A stretch of 64,000 nt of DNA from Candidatus Zixiibacteriota bacterium (GTDB lineage: Bacteria > Zixibacteria > MSB-5A5 > GN15 > FEB-12). The notes beneath the pieces are model-generated. The model searched no databases, was not told the origin of the DNA, and saw nothing but the letters and a program-made list of their open reading frames with translations. The stretch lies in the NCBI GenBank assembly GCA_028289585.1, contig JANQPI010000010.1:62001-126000 (forward strand). The letters are read 5' to 3'. Positions within the stretch are counted from its first letter, which is position 1. The number at the start of each line of letters is the position of its first letter. Made by a program: the position numbers and the translations under genes. Positions 1 through 8,322 of the stretch are shown piece by piece.

Positions 1-547
1 TGATAACGATGGTGACGAGGATCTGTTCGTTGCTAGCGGCACTGAGAACTATGCCGATGTCAGAAATCTCTACTTCCGCAACGATGGCAACGGCATTTTG
101 ACGAGAATGTATGCCGGTGCACTCGTCTCGCATGAGAACATCTCTGCGGGAGCAGCATCCTCGGACTTCGACAGCGACGGCGATCTTGACATTATGGTCG
201 CCAACTGGGGAGGGCTGGGCGAACAGAACATATTGTATGAGAACAGAAGTGAAAATATGCGGGGCAACTGGTTGGCTGTGAGGCTCAGAGGTGTGGAGTC
301 CAACTCTCACGGTATCGGAGCAAGAGTGAGAATCATTACTCCCGACGGTAAGTCCCAGTCCCGCTGGGTCAACGCATCAACTGGCTATGGCAGTCAAAAC
401 TCGTATGCGGTTCACTTTGGTATCGGTGCAAATGATGTCGTCGATTCGTTGGTCATCTATTGGCCTTCCACTTTAGTGAATAGACACATCAATATGGAAC
501 CGAACAAGTATTACACTGTCACTGAGGGCGCAGGAGTCGATTCTTAA
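1..547 (+). CDS. FG-GAP/VCBS repeat protein with C-terminal ASPIC/UnbV domain (5' end outside window)
   Basis: The reading frame is open from base 2 and stops at 545-547, so only about 181 C-terminal residues are present. The start shows calcium-binding repeat motifs of the FG-GAP/VCBS type (DNDGDEDLF near the beginning, then DFDSDGDLDIMVANWGG). They are followed by an ASPIC/UnbV domain (NWLAVRLRG ... GIGARVRI ... SLVIYWPS). Proteins of this architecture (CRTAC1-like) are usually secreted beta-propellers used in adhesion or surface display. The end carries no type IX sorting tail. The signal peptide and most of the propeller lie upstream, so the family is clear but the function is not. The gene appears to stand alone at its 3' end. 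Confidence 0.85.
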   Translation, partial: DNDGDEDLFVASGTENYADVRNLYFRNDGNGILTRMYAGALVSHENISAGAASSDFDSDGDLDIMVANWGGLGEQNILYENRSENMRGNWLAVRLRGVESNSHGIGARVRIITPDGKSQSRWVNASTGYGSQNSYAVHFGIGANDVVDSLVIYWPSTLVNRHINMEPNKYYTVTEGAGVDS

Positions 548-932
548 GCAATGGGTAAACAGCAATCGTCGCCTGGCCGGTCTTCCGGTTGGATTCCACT
601 ATCTGTCGCTCATTGTCGTACGCTCTCAATCGGTGAGGGAGTCGGGAGGTTTGCGTGACCCACCTCCAAGTGGGCTCCCCACTCTTCTTCAAGCGACTTG
701 CTGCTCTTTCGGGAAGCGCTTCTGATTGGTACGTCAGATGGATCCCCGCCTGCGCGGGGATGACAGCCAGTGTGGCCAGAGTGACTACCGCTCCTTCGAC
801 AACGACGAATATCCTGTTCGTAAACTAGATTCGTCATCTTTCTCCGGCCGATCGGCCAAATTTGTTGTATAGAGACATATGTCCCAGCCAAAACGGTTGG
901 GGATCCCACCACTGCAGCAAGGAGCGTTACGC
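548..932. other. Intergenic stretch
   Basis: No convincing gene lies between the ASPIC protein and the SDR gene. The one clear feature is the palindromic repeat at 742-761. The small minus-strand frame across it encodes a CHPRAGGDPS peptide, which is just the translation of that repeat and its flanks, so I do not call it a gene. I saw no strong terminator or promoter. Confidence 0.6.
742..761. repeat. Short perfect palindrome resembling REP/dRS3-type intergenic repeats
   Basis: Two 8-base arms, ATCCCCGC and GCGGGGAT, flank a CTGC loop, with conserved-looking flanks (GTCAGATGG before, GACAG after). The layout resembles dispersed intergenic repeats such as the Neisseria dRS3 element (ATTCCC-N-GGGAAT). 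Only one copy is present in this window, so dispersal cannot be shown here. It lacks a T-run and is not a typical terminator. Confidence 0.55.
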
Positions 933-1670
933 GTGAGCACGAATCTCAATCAGGTCGTCGTCATTACAGGAGCCAGCAGCGGTATCGGCGAGGCAACCGC
1001 CCGCCTGCTTGCCAACGATGGCGCCCAAATCGTTGCCGTCGCCCGCAGGAAGTCGCGGCTCGACCAGCTCGTTAAGGATATCGAAGGCGCCGGGGGGAAG
1101 GCGATCGCAATAGAGGCCGACGTAACCTCGCACGAGGATATGAAGCGTGCCGCCGAGACGGCGAAAGAGACGTTTGGCAGTCTCGACGTCTGGGTCAATA
1201 ATGCCGGCGTGATGCCGCTCTCCCCCGTGGAGATGAACCGGATCGACGAGTGGAACTGGATGGTCGACGTTAACATCAAAGGCGTACTCAACGGTGTCGC
1301 CGCGGCCCAGCCGATCATGCGCGCCCAGGGGTCCGGTCAGTTTGTCAATGTCAGTTCGGTCGCCGGCCATCTTGTCTTCAAAGGAGCTGCGGTCTACTGC
1401 GCGACCAAGTTTGCCGTCCGGGCCTTAAGCGAGGGAATCCGCATGGAATCGGACGGGAGTATCCGGGTAACGAACATCAGCCCGGGGGCGATCAGGACCG
1501 AGTTGGCTGACCATATTGCAGTTCCCGAGATTCGAGAAGGGGTTAAGCAGTTCACCGATATCGCCATCGATGCCGACGCGATTGCCCGGGCGATTCACTT
1601 TGCGGTGGCCCAGCCGGCCGACGTTGATGTCAATGAGATGATCGTCCGTCCGTCAAAGCAGGACCTCTAA
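933..1670 (+). CDS. Short-chain dehydrogenase/reductase (SDR)
   Basis: This is a classical NAD(P)-dependent oxidoreductase of about 245 residues, the usual length for the family. From the GTG start the cofactor motif TGASSGIG is at residues 12-19, NNAG at 89-92, the structural Asn at 114, and the catalytic Ser (141/142), Tyr155 and Lys159 in YCATK. The basic ARR after the second strand suggests NADP preference (inference). GTG 933 is chosen because AAGGAG lies 8 bases upstream and the family begins just before the Rossmann strand; an ATG at 879 would add 18 unrelated residues. The substrate cannot be read from the sequence. An NTF2-like gene follows 54 bases downstream and may share the transcript. 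Confidence 0.92.
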   Translation: MSTNLNQVVVITGASSGIGEATARLLANDGAQIVAVARRKSRLDQLVKDIEGAGGKAIAIEADVTSHEDMKRAAETAKETFGSLDVWVNNAGVMPLSPVEMNRIDEWNWMVDVNIKGVLNGVAAAQPIMRAQGSGQFVNVSSVAGHLVFKGAAVYCATKFAVRALSEGIRMESDGSIRVTNISPGAIRTELADHIAVPEIREGVKQFTDIAIDADAIARAIHFAVAQPADVDVNEMIVRPSKQDL

Positions 1671-1724
1671 ACAGGCAGTTAGCTTCCTGTTCTACAGACA
1701 GGTGGGGAGTAGAGGAGAGTACAA

Positions 1725-2117
1725 ATGACCAGTCTCACAGCCGCCGACGAGCAATCGTTTGCTGAACACGAAGCAATTGCCACGGCGATCCAGCCGTACA
1801 TCGACGCCGCTAAGTCGGGTGACGGTAAGTCGATGAGGAAGGCATTCTTCGATCACGCGAACATCTTCGGCTCACTCGATGGCAATCTCGGTGTGGTTGA
1901 CGCCGATAGTTTGGCTGAGATTGTCAACGGGCTCGGTCAGTCACCCGAGGTGCGACACCGCATCGCAAGTATAGACGTTTCAGGACCGGCGGCCGCAGTC
2001 CGTCTTGAGTTTATCAACTGGGTTGGAGTTCGGTTCACCGACTTCTTGATCCTGTATAAGCAGGACGGCCAGTGGAAGATTAGTGGGAAGGTTTACGACG
2101 CTCACTCCCGCAACTAA
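1725..2117 (+). CDS. NTF2-like protein (putative lumazine-binding family)
   Basis: This 130-residue protein has the helix-then-strand pattern of small NTF2-like folds of the Lumazine_bd_2/SnoaL kind. The N-terminal helix carries IQPYIDAAKSGD and the end has the typical VRLEFINWVG ... FTDFLILYKQDGQWKISGK. Members are cone-shaped alpha+beta domains that bind or isomerise small molecules, and many have no known activity. A good ribosome site (GAGGAGAG) precedes the ATG. It follows the SDR gene closely on the same strand and could work with it, but no substrate can be inferred. The end HSRN is followed by a convergent terminator. Confidence 0.8.
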   Translation: MTSLTAADEQSFAEHEAIATAIQPYIDAAKSGDGKSMRKAFFDHANIFGSLDGNLGVVDADSLAEIVNGLGQSPEVRHRIASIDVSGPAAAVRLEFINWVGVRFTDFLILYKQDGQWKISGKVYDAHSRN

Positions 2118-2166
2118 CGATCCACATCGACCCGGCTTCGCGAGACTACGGTTGACTTACATGGGC

Positions 2167-2185
2167 GGCAGGCTTCTAGCCTGCC
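2167..2185. terminator. Hairpin between convergent genes
   Basis: GGCAGGC and GCCTGCC form a perfect 7-base stem around TTCTA, in the gap between the NTF2-like gene (+) and the hydrolase gene (-). A pyrimidine-rich CCTCTTCTC follows on the plus strand, so it could terminate the plus transcript. It could also be another dispersed palindrome. Confidence 0.5.
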
Positions 2186-2228
2186 CCTCTTCTCAGCTCC
2201 GGTAGCGCCGTGGCGGCCGGTGTCTGGT

Positions 2229-3143
2229 TTATTCGCTACGAAAATCTCTGACCATATCTAGAACAGTCGCAGTGACCAAATCTGGTGCATCTAGGTAGAT
2301 GTGGTGTGACGATTCCTCTGCCCGAATGAATCTGCCTTGAGTCGACTTCTCAGACAGTTTCCTGCTCTGCTCTGTCCAGAACGCCTGGAATTCTTCCGCG
2401 ACCTCACCGAAAGCAGGATTGGGAATTCCTGATGCGATCACGACCACTGGTATATCGCCGAAAGAAGCGATTGCGTCGATGGCTCTCGCACTCTCGCCAA
2501 ACATCTCGCTATGCTCCGAGGCGATCATTGCGAAGAAGTCCGATTGTGATCTCTCTCGACTATCGGAAGACTGCGCCAGTTCGGTTGCCTGTTGCTGCCA
2601 CTGAGTCGTCATTTGCTCAGCCATGTCGGCAAGACCAGTGTACTGCCGTCCTAACACAAAATCCAACGGTGGTGGATCGAGCAGCACCAGCCCTGCTACG
2701 TGATTCGGAAATCTAGCCGCAAATGCTTGAACGACAAATGCCCCCAGAGAGTGGCCGACGAGCACATAGGGAGAGGAGCCAGCCACTTCATCCAGGAGGA
2801 GCTTCAACTCTTCAGCTTCGCGCACGGCGCTGCGAGGTAACGGACCAGCTTCACTGGTACCGTATCCCGCCCGGTTATAGGTGATGACATGAGTCACTTC
2901 CGCTAGCCGCTCCTGCAAGGCTGATACTCTTGCCATTGGATCTGCTATACCGGTTTCAATCACAACGCTTGGTTCACCTGATCCAATCTGGTGCATTTGC
3001 AGGCTGTGGGTGCCAATGTCAACGCTGGTGTCAGTAAGTGTCGTCTCATTTTCATTGCATCCAGTAAAAAGTCCGGCTGCGATGAGCGGACCCAGGAGCA
3101 CTCGAAAATACGGTACACCTCGCCTTATTCGAGAAGGGATCAT
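2229..3143 (-). CDS. Alpha/beta hydrolase, predicted lipoprotein
   Basis: This 304-residue protein has a lipoprotein signal: positive MIPSRIRRG, a hydrophobic stretch, then the lipobox LFTGC with Cys29. The mature part is an alpha/beta hydrolase with the oxyanion/lid region (YNRAGYGTSEAG), the nucleophile elbow GHSLGAF (Ser132) and a C-terminal His in SSHHIYLDAP. It is probably anchored in the periplasm or outer membrane and hydrolyses an ester or amide; the substrate is unknown. ATG 3143 is chosen because the signal peptide begins there. It stands alone, convergent with the NTF2-like gene. Family assignment is firm, function generic. Confidence 0.87.
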   Translation of the reverse strand: MIPSRIRRGVPYFRVLLGPLIAAGLFTGCNENETTLTDTSVDIGTHSLQMHQIGSGEPSVVIETGIADPMARVSALQERLAEVTHVITYNRAGYGTSEAGPLPRSAVREAEELKLLLDEVAGSSPYVLVGHSLGAFVVQAFAARFPNHVAGLVLLDPPPLDFVLGRQYTGLADMAEQMTTQWQQQATELAQSSDSRERSQSDFFAMIASEHSEMFGESARAIDAIASFGDIPVVVIASGIPNPAFGEVAEEFQAFWTEQSRKLSEKSTQGRFIRAEESSHHIYLDAPDLVTATVLDMVRDFRSE

Positions 3144-3376
3144 AGAACACCACCATCTGTTTGTATGTCTGTCGTCTCTTTTTCACTACGTACGCCGAAC
3201 TGCACTGTTTCCGTCGTATCCATCGATCAGCAGAGCGTTGTACCGATAAACTGGGTCACGTTCTTAATGGCTTCAGTACCAGGATGAAATGAGTCCGAAA
3301 ATGAATCTGTTTTTCGCGAGATCGCTTGTGATTGTCAATTGTGATCAAAGATGTTCGGTTAAAGTGGGTATGCCTG

Positions 3377-3805
3377 TTAATCCGAGCGGCCGGGACCACC
3401 GCCTCTGAAAAAGAGACTGCGGACCCGTACTGGGGGGCGGAGAATATACATCAGCAAGGTGAAGCTGGCGATAATGAAGGTCGGGACCAGCACGACTTCA
3501 ATCGGGACATCGGGATAGATTACGCGCTCCAGCCAGTCAATGATAAACGACTGACCTCCGTCGGCATCCGGAGCCACTCTTCGTCGCAGCTCATACTCCC
3601 ACTCTGTCAGTGGACAGAGACGATTTAAGAGCGGCATCGCCGCAACGAACAGTATCCCCAGCAGGTGAATTGTTCGGAATGCCGTACGATTCCAGAACGC
3701 CGGACGCCAGAATCCGCGTATGGTGAGCACGAACCCCCAGATCATGAAGATGATCCAGGCGAAATGGATGAGCATGAGAAGAGTGGCGAGCAGTCCGTAG
3801 GGCAC
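3377..3805 (-). CDS. DUF2784 small membrane protein
   Basis: This 142-residue integral membrane protein starts at GTG 3805. It has about four hydrophobic segments: LLATLLMLIHFAWIIFMIWG, the FRTIHLLGILFVAAMPLL stretch, and a C-terminal VVLVPTFIIASFTLLMYIL. The pattern of an N-terminal His-containing helix, then FWRPAFWN, then LCPLTEWEYELRR matches the DUF2784 family of inner-membrane proteins, which have no established role. The ribosome site is weak; an internal ATG in the first helix is a less likely start because it would cut into that helix. The C-terminal tail is basic and glycine-rich. Confidence 0.8.
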   Translation of the reverse strand: MPYGLLATLLMLIHFAWIIFMIWGFVLTIRGFWRPAFWNRTAFRTIHLLGILFVAAMPLLNRLCPLTEWEYELRRRVAPDADGGQSFIIDWLERVIYPDVPIEVVLVPTFIIASFTLLMYILRPPVRVRSLFFRGGGPGRSD

Positions 3806-3885
3806 TAGTCAATCAGCAAAGCAAGTCAGTAACATTGTTGATATACATGGTACGAGCAATCGGATGCAGAGAGTACGTCGTTTTG

Positions 3886-4554
3886 CTATCCAATATTCTC
3901 AGCAGCGTTCTCGTAGCGTCCAGGTCGCTCCAGCGCGTCGACTATCCATCGAGCGACGGCGTCTCTTGAGATCATCGACAACAGTCCGTATCGCTCTATG
4001 ATTCTCGCGTTGCTTCTGACCGGGAGATCCGTAAGTGTAACGGGCCGCACGATCAAGGTGTCGCGGGAGCTGCTGATCAACTGGGGTTCCATATTGCCCA
4101 GATCAGCATACGCGGTCTTGAGATGACCTACCTTAAGCAGTTGTCGCACGGGGTGGGTCACAATCACGTAACTATCCCCAACACCTGCAGCGCTGATTGC
4201 GACCAGCCTCTCGACCCCTGTTTCATTCATGGCACGGATGATCAGTCCGGCGCATCGAGTCATGAAGTCCGGAGGAGAGAGCAAGTCTGATAACGGATTA
4301 ACTGCCGATTTTCGCTTGATGCCCAGACAGCATGCAACAGCGTTTTGACCACGCATTGCCTCAACCAGGGTAGCGTAGTCTAGTACATTGCCATTCAGTA
4401 CTCGTGCACCGAGCTCAGCCAGGTGATCATGTCGCGACTTTGTCAGTGCGGTGACAACGAATCCTCTTCGAATCGCCTCTCGGGTAACGCGTCGTCCACA
4501 ACGTCCGCTCGCACCGAGAATGAGTAGCCTTCTAGGCGAATCGGTCATTGGCAT
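3886..4554 (-). CDS. NAD(P)-binding protein, atypical SDR (NmrA-like)
   Basis: This 222-residue Rossmann-fold protein has the cofactor motif LILGASGRCGRRV near the N-terminus, then RGFVVTALTKSRHD, and the typical VLDYATLVEAMRGQNAVACCLG. This is the arrangement of the NAD(P)H-binding (PF13460-like) atypical SDRs, which lack the YxxxK active site and often act as redox sensors or NAD(P)H reductases of flavin or biliverdin type. Two in-frame ATGs (4554 and 4548) are equally plausible. It is a separate gene, upstream of and divergent from the DUF2200 gene. Physiological role unknown. Confidence 0.82.
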   Translation of the reverse strand: MPMTDSPRRLLILGASGRCGRRVTREAIRRGFVVTALTKSRHDHLAELGARVLNGNVLDYATLVEAMRGQNAVACCLGIKRKSAVNPLSDLLSPPDFMTRCAGLIIRAMNETGVERLVAISAAGVGDSYVIVTHPVRQLLKVGHLKTAYADLGNMEPQLISSSRDTLIVRPVTLTDLPVRSNARIIERYGLLSMISRDAVARWIVDALERPGRYENAAENIG

Positions 4555-4783
4555 TTAGATTACGCCTATCCGTGTCAGTGTCAGATGGCTCGAATCCAGC
4601 TTCGACTCTTCGGGCGATCCACAGGCAATCAGGAAGCTATCGCGAGCGTAAGGTGTTGCTGTTAAGACGTTTTTGTTTATATCGGCAGAGGTGTCGATTC
4701 TGTCAAGGCAGGTGTGTGATTGCTCGCGAGTTTGCTATATCTTGGATTGACGTGTCGCTGGTGAGACTTAGGGAGTCAGATGT

Positions 4784-5134
4784 ATGTCCTATGAGCGCGT
4801 TTTCAGAATGACGTTTGCCTCCGTCTATCCGCATTACGTTGCGAAGGCGGAGAAGAAGAATCGCACAAAGGCTGAGGTCGACGAAATCATCTGCTGGTTA
4901 ACGGGTTACGATATGGCCGGTCTCAAGAAGCAGATCGATCTGAAGAATGATTTCGAGACGTTCTTTGCCGAAGCTCCGGAGATGCATCCGAAGTGCTCAT
5001 TGATCAAGGGGGTCGTCTGTGGGGTTCGCGTCGAGGAGGTCGAGGACCCGTTAATGCAGAAAATTCGTTACCTCGACAAACTGATCGATGAATTGGCTCG
5101 GGGCAAAGCGATGGAGAAGATCCTCCGTCAGTAG
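4784..5134 (+). CDS. DUF2200 family protein
   Basis: This 116-residue cytosolic protein starts [19 protein letters not shown] and contains [19 protein letters not shown], both signatures of DUF2200. Length and start fit the family exactly. Members are small helical proteins found sporadically across bacteria, without known function. GGGAG lies upstream of the ATG. The next gene (VOC family) starts 63 bases downstream and may be co-transcribed. Confidence 0.85.
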   Translation: MSYERVFRMTFASVYPHYVAKAEKKNRTKAEVDEIICWLTGYDMAGLKKQIDLKNDFETFFAEAPEMHPKCSLIKGVVCGVRVEEVEDPLMQKIRYLDKLIDELARGKAMEKILRQ

Positions 5135-5197
5135 TGTCTTCGTGAGACGAAAGATTGTGAACCGACCATCGACTTTCCACCAGATCGGAATCCAACG

Positions 5198-5764
5198 TTG
5201 AACCGTCTCAGTCATGTTGCCTTGTTAGTTCCGTCGGTAGACGATTCGGCCGCGTTTCTCAGTGACCGTGGCTTCAACTGCGGTGAACCTGAGGTTTTTG
5301 ATGCTGAGGGAACGAAGGAGGTCTACGTCGGCTCATATCAGGAGCAAGCCGGGCTGCTGCTTCTGGTCGAGGCTGTTAGCGATGGTCCGTACCGACGCGC
5401 GTTGAACAAGCGTGGCCCTTCATTGCATCACGTCGCTATTGACGTCGTGGACATCTCCGGTGCTACGGCACGAGCCGAATCAGCAGGTTGGACTCTCCAT
5501 CCAATCAGCACGCAAACGCTGCCATCGACGCGAACCGCATGGTGGTACCGCCGGGGTATTCCGATGCTTATCGAGGTCTGTGAGCGGGAGCTGTCCGAGT
5601 TACCGTCTCTGATCTCCAGAATCGAGATCCCCGTACCTGAAGACTGTCGACCAATCACCGACGCCCTGGGTTTGGGGGCACAGCTTGACCTCGGCTCTAC
5701 GGAGCTGCAGTTGACACTTGCTGATCAGTGTCTGTCGTTCTCAGAGATTGCCCGTACCGTATAG
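5198..5764 (+). CDS. VOC (glyoxalase/bleomycin-resistance) family protein
   Basis: This 188-residue protein has the betaalphabetabetabeta start of a VOC domain: LSHVALLVPSVDDSAAFL, then GLLLLVEAV, and a second half beginning PSLHHVAIDVVDISGATA. The pair of His residues (in SHVAL and LHHVAI) and Glu residues (VEAV, IEVCE) fit the metal-binding positions of glyoxalase-like enzymes, but the substrate cannot be told. The start is TTG 5198, chosen because the domain begins at once; I see no good ribosome site, so the start is uncertain. About 60 residues after the first VOC unit form a second, shorter half. Confidence 0.8.
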   Translation: MNRLSHVALLVPSVDDSAAFLSDRGFNCGEPEVFDAEGTKEVYVGSYQEQAGLLLLVEAVSDGPYRRALNKRGPSLHHVAIDVVDISGATARAESAGWTLHPISTQTLPSTRTAWWYRRGIPMLIEVCERELSELPSLISRIEIPVPEDCRPITDALGLGAQLDLGSTELQLTLADQCLSFSEIARTV

Positions 5765-5986
5765 CGCGGGTGAGTTGACTGTCACCTTGATGCGGTAAAG
5801 TCCCGGTGACCCGGCAGCTTTGTTTCGCTTACCGGATGCTTCGGTCAGCTATGACCGTGAGTGTTGGTAGCAGCGAATCGACGCTGGCTCTTTCGGGCTC
5901 GTACTATCATATTGAGGAAGACTGCCTTACGGGAGTCGGATGTCTCCCTTGAAGGTAGCATGGGACTAAAGCCGGAGAGGTGGGAT

Positions 5987-6184
5987 ATGGAAACTTCGAG
6001 CATGTCAGAGGACAAGAGCTCCTGGGCCGTGGGCGGTGGCCTGATGTTGGGTGTCGGCGTTGGATTTTTCTTTTGGGATGTTCCGCCTTATGAGTTTGTC
6101 GGGAGTATCATCGGCGGGCTCGGGCTGGGTTTACTGGTGGCAGCGCTCCTATCGGCCTGGAGGCGCTCAGGCACCTCGGTGTAA
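5987..6184 (+). CDS. Small two-helix membrane protein
   Basis: This 65-residue protein has two predicted membrane segments (AVGGGLMLGVGVGFFFW and a Gly-rich SIIGGLGLGLLVAALLSAW) joined by DVPPYEFVG, and a basic C-terminal end. ATG 5987 is chosen because GGAGAGG sits 6 bases upstream; longer in-frame starts would add low-quality sequence. The glycine-rich helices suggest tight packing or oligomerisation. I do not recognise a family, and no neighbour indicates a role. Confidence 0.6.
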   Translation: METSSMSEDKSSWAVGGGLMLGVGVGFFFWDVPPYEFVGSIIGGLGLGLLVAALLSAWRRSGTSV

Positions 6185-6268
6185 TGATGTAGCACTCGTT
6201 CGCGTGCCATTTGCCGACCGCTAGGGGTAAGATAATCTGCTGCACGAGTTTCCGTTGGCAGGAGAGAA

Positions 6269-7615
6269 ATGAAAGCTGACATGATGCGCAGGATCTTCGT
6301 TTCAGTGCTAGTAGGCGTCGTTGCTTGCTCAACAGCCAAGGCTCAAGTCGAAGAAGAAACTCCGGTCTGGTTCGGTCCAGCGATTGGCAGTGTCGATATG
6401 CTGCAATTGTTCTCCGATTCCGCCACTTGGGAGACAGCGCGGTCGGAGATCGATGTTTTTCAGTTCCTTACCCATCATGTCAACAGCTGGCCCTGCTTTG
6501 GTAGCCTCTGCAGCACCAATGTTCTCTCTAATCTCGTCGCGATTCAGGCATTTCAACGATTGGAAGACTGGGGGATCGAGATTGCCATCGAGGGCGCCGG
6601 CATCCTTCCCCAGACGCCGTTTGGTAGTCCCGCGAACTGTGCGTTAGAACGCCAAACGGCAGTTCAGAACGCGTTCAACTGGACCGCTGATGCGATTAAC
6701 AATGTCTATGCCAACGGCGGAACTGTTGACCACATCGCCATTGATGAACCAATCCGGCGTTGGTATGCACCGATCTACCCGCCCGGACAGGGACCGGCGT
6801 GTCAAACCGACAGTCTACCACTGATCGCTGAGATGGTCGCCAGTTTCATCACACAGATGAACAGTGCGGCACCGTGGATTTCAATCGGTCAGATCATTCT
6901 CTACCCGGAGCTGGATGTGGATGGCATTCAGGAATACGTGATCGCCCTCGAACAACTAGGAGTCACGCTTGACTTCGTTCATCTCGACGTTCATGGACTG
7001 CGAATCATCGACTATGCCGGACCGGTATATGGACGTGTTACGTTGGCTCAGTTGCGCGACGATCTGCAGGAATTGAAATCGTTCTTCGCCGCGCGGAGCA
7101 TTCCGTTTGCACCGATTCTGATCGATCTCTCGTTCACGTACCAGGCGTTTCTGTTCGGCGAATACACCGACGAGCACTACTATGAGGGTGCCATCGACTG
7201 GATTCATCAGGTCGATTCGGCCATGGGGTTGCCCGATCGTCTCGTGTTTGAGAGCTGGGCGCGACCTCAGTATATTGATACAAATCTCATTCATGTCACG
7301 ACACCGATTAATCTTCCCGAGAACGACACGACTGTGTTTAGCCATACCCGGTTGGTCAACGAGGGGATCGCGATTCTTCGGCCGCCTCAGTCATGTTGCG
7401 TCGGGACAACAGGCAACGTTGATGGAAGCAGCGACGATGTCGCGAGTTTAGTCGATCTGATTCGACTGATCGACTACCTGTTCATCTCATATACACCGCT
7501 CGTTTGTGAGGCGGAGGCGGACACCGACGGTAGCGGTGATGTCGGGCTACCGGACCTTTCTCGGTTGATCGATCATCTCTTTGTCTCAACGTCGCCGACG
7601 GCTTCATGCCTCTGA
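6269..7615 (+). CDS. Secreted protein with dockerin-like C-terminal repeats, possible TIM-barrel domain
   Basis: This 448-residue exported protein has a signal peptide (MMRRIFVSVLVGVVACSTAKA) and a good ribosome site (GGAGAG). The middle (about residues 30-370) has a strand-helix rhythm with IEIAIEGAG, DHIAIDEPI and LDFVHLDVHG, which resembles the strand ends of a TIM barrel such as a glycosidase or related lyase; this is an inference. The end (about 375-448) holds two copies of a calcium-loop plus helix unit: GNVDGS...LVDLIRLIDYLF and ADTDGSGDVGLPDLSRLIDHLF, each flanked by Cys. These resemble type I dockerin repeats, and similar tails occur on many secreted proteins of Zixibacteria-like genomes. 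The partner (a cohesin-like module) is not certain; the protein at 29777-31945 has cohesin-like domains. Confidence 0.78.
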   Translation: MKADMMRRIFVSVLVGVVACSTAKAQVEEETPVWFGPAIGSVDMLQLFSDSATWETARSEIDVFQFLTHHVNSWPCFGSLCSTNVLSNLVAIQAFQRLEDWGIEIAIEGAGILPQTPFGSPANCALERQTAVQNAFNWTADAINNVYANGGTVDHIAIDEPIRRWYAPIYPPGQGPACQTDSLPLIAEMVASFITQMNSAAPWISIGQIILYPELDVDGIQEYVIALEQLGVTLDFVHLDVHGLRIIDYAGPVYGRVTLAQLRDDLQELKSFFAARSIPFAPILIDLSFTYQAFLFGEYTDEHYYEGAIDWIHQVDSAMGLPDRLVFESWARPQYIDTNLIHVTTPINLPENDTTVFSHTRLVNEGIAILRPPQSCCVGTTGNVDGSSDDVASLVDLIRLIDYLFISYTPLVCEAEADTDGSGDVGLPDLSRLIDHLFVSTSPTASCL

Positions 7616-7642
7616 ATGCGTACTCAGTGTGAGGGAGGTGAC

Positions 7643-8203
7643 GTGGCACCGAAACGACTCAGCGCGGCACAAGAATCGCACGTGATCGAGGTTCTTGCCG
7701 CGCGGTTCAGCGCGAACATGTATCGGCACAAGAACGTCCGATGGGATAACGTATTCGCCCGGCTCGAGGCCAACCCCACCAAGCTTTGGTCGCTCGATCA
7801 GATGGAGGCTACCGGGGGCGAGCCGGACGTGATCGGTTACGACCGCAAGTCCGGCTTTGTCACATTCTGTGATTGCTCGCCGGAGAGTCCGGCCGGTCGC
7901 CGCTCGCTCTGTTATGACCGCGATGCGCTGGAATCCCGCAAGAAGCACAAGCCGAAAGATAACGCTCTCGATGTTGCCGCGGCGATCGGCATCGATATCC
8001 TCACCGAGGATCAGTACCGGGCCTTGCAGAAGATCGAGCCGTTCGATTTGAAGACATCGAGCTGGATCTACACACCACCCGAGATACGAGCGCTCGGCGG
8101 AGCACTATTTTGCGACCGGCGATACGACACGGTGTTCGTTTACCACAACGGCGCAGAATCGTACTATGCAGCCCGCGGGTTCCGCGGAACACTTTGTGTC
8201 TAA
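7643..8203 (+). CDS. DUF4256 family protein
   Basis: This roughly 186-residue cytosolic protein has the DUF4256 hallmarks: MYRHKNVRW, PTKLWSLDQMEATGGEPDV, a conserved CDCSPESPAGRRSLCYDR block with several Cys, and a C-terminal YTPPEIRALGGALF followed by the DTVFVYHNGAESYYAARGF block. No enzymatic activity is established for the family. I choose GTG 7643, which has GGAGG just upstream and matches where the family begins; an ATG at 7616 abuts the stop of the previous gene and is an alternative. A small hairpin (8200-8216) sits across the stop codon. Confidence 0.85.
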   Translation: MAPKRLSAAQESHVIEVLAARFSANMYRHKNVRWDNVFARLEANPTKLWSLDQMEATGGEPDVIGYDRKSGFVTFCDCSPESPAGRRSLCYDRDALESRKKHKPKDNALDVAAAIGIDILTEDQYRALQKIEPFDLKTSSWIYTPPEIRALGGALFCDRRYDTVFVYHNGAESYYAARGFRGTLCV

Positions 8204-8229
8204 GCCGAACGCTTAGCCGTGTCAGATGT

Positions 8230-8266
8230 CAAACTAGTTCATGCTGATTTAGCAGTAGCTAGTTTG
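8230..8266 (+). other. Leader hairpin upstream of YQGRL surface gene
   Basis: CAAACTAG (8230-8237) pairs with CTAGTTTG (8259-8266), with a nested TGCT/AGCA stem inside. It lies about 60 bases before the ATG at 8323. No T-run follows directly. It could be the end of the upstream transcript or a structured leader. I could not find a convincing promoter for 8323. Confidence 0.4.
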
Positions 8267-8322
8267 GCAGAATTGCTTATTCTGGCTTTTGCGACGATAA
8301 ATCCACAGATGGAGATCAAACC

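Noticed and set aside
610-912. Minus-strand frame of 100 codons containing CHPRAGGDPS
   Set aside because: It translates the intergenic palindrome at 742-761 and overlaps the SDR upstream region; no ribosome site and no family.
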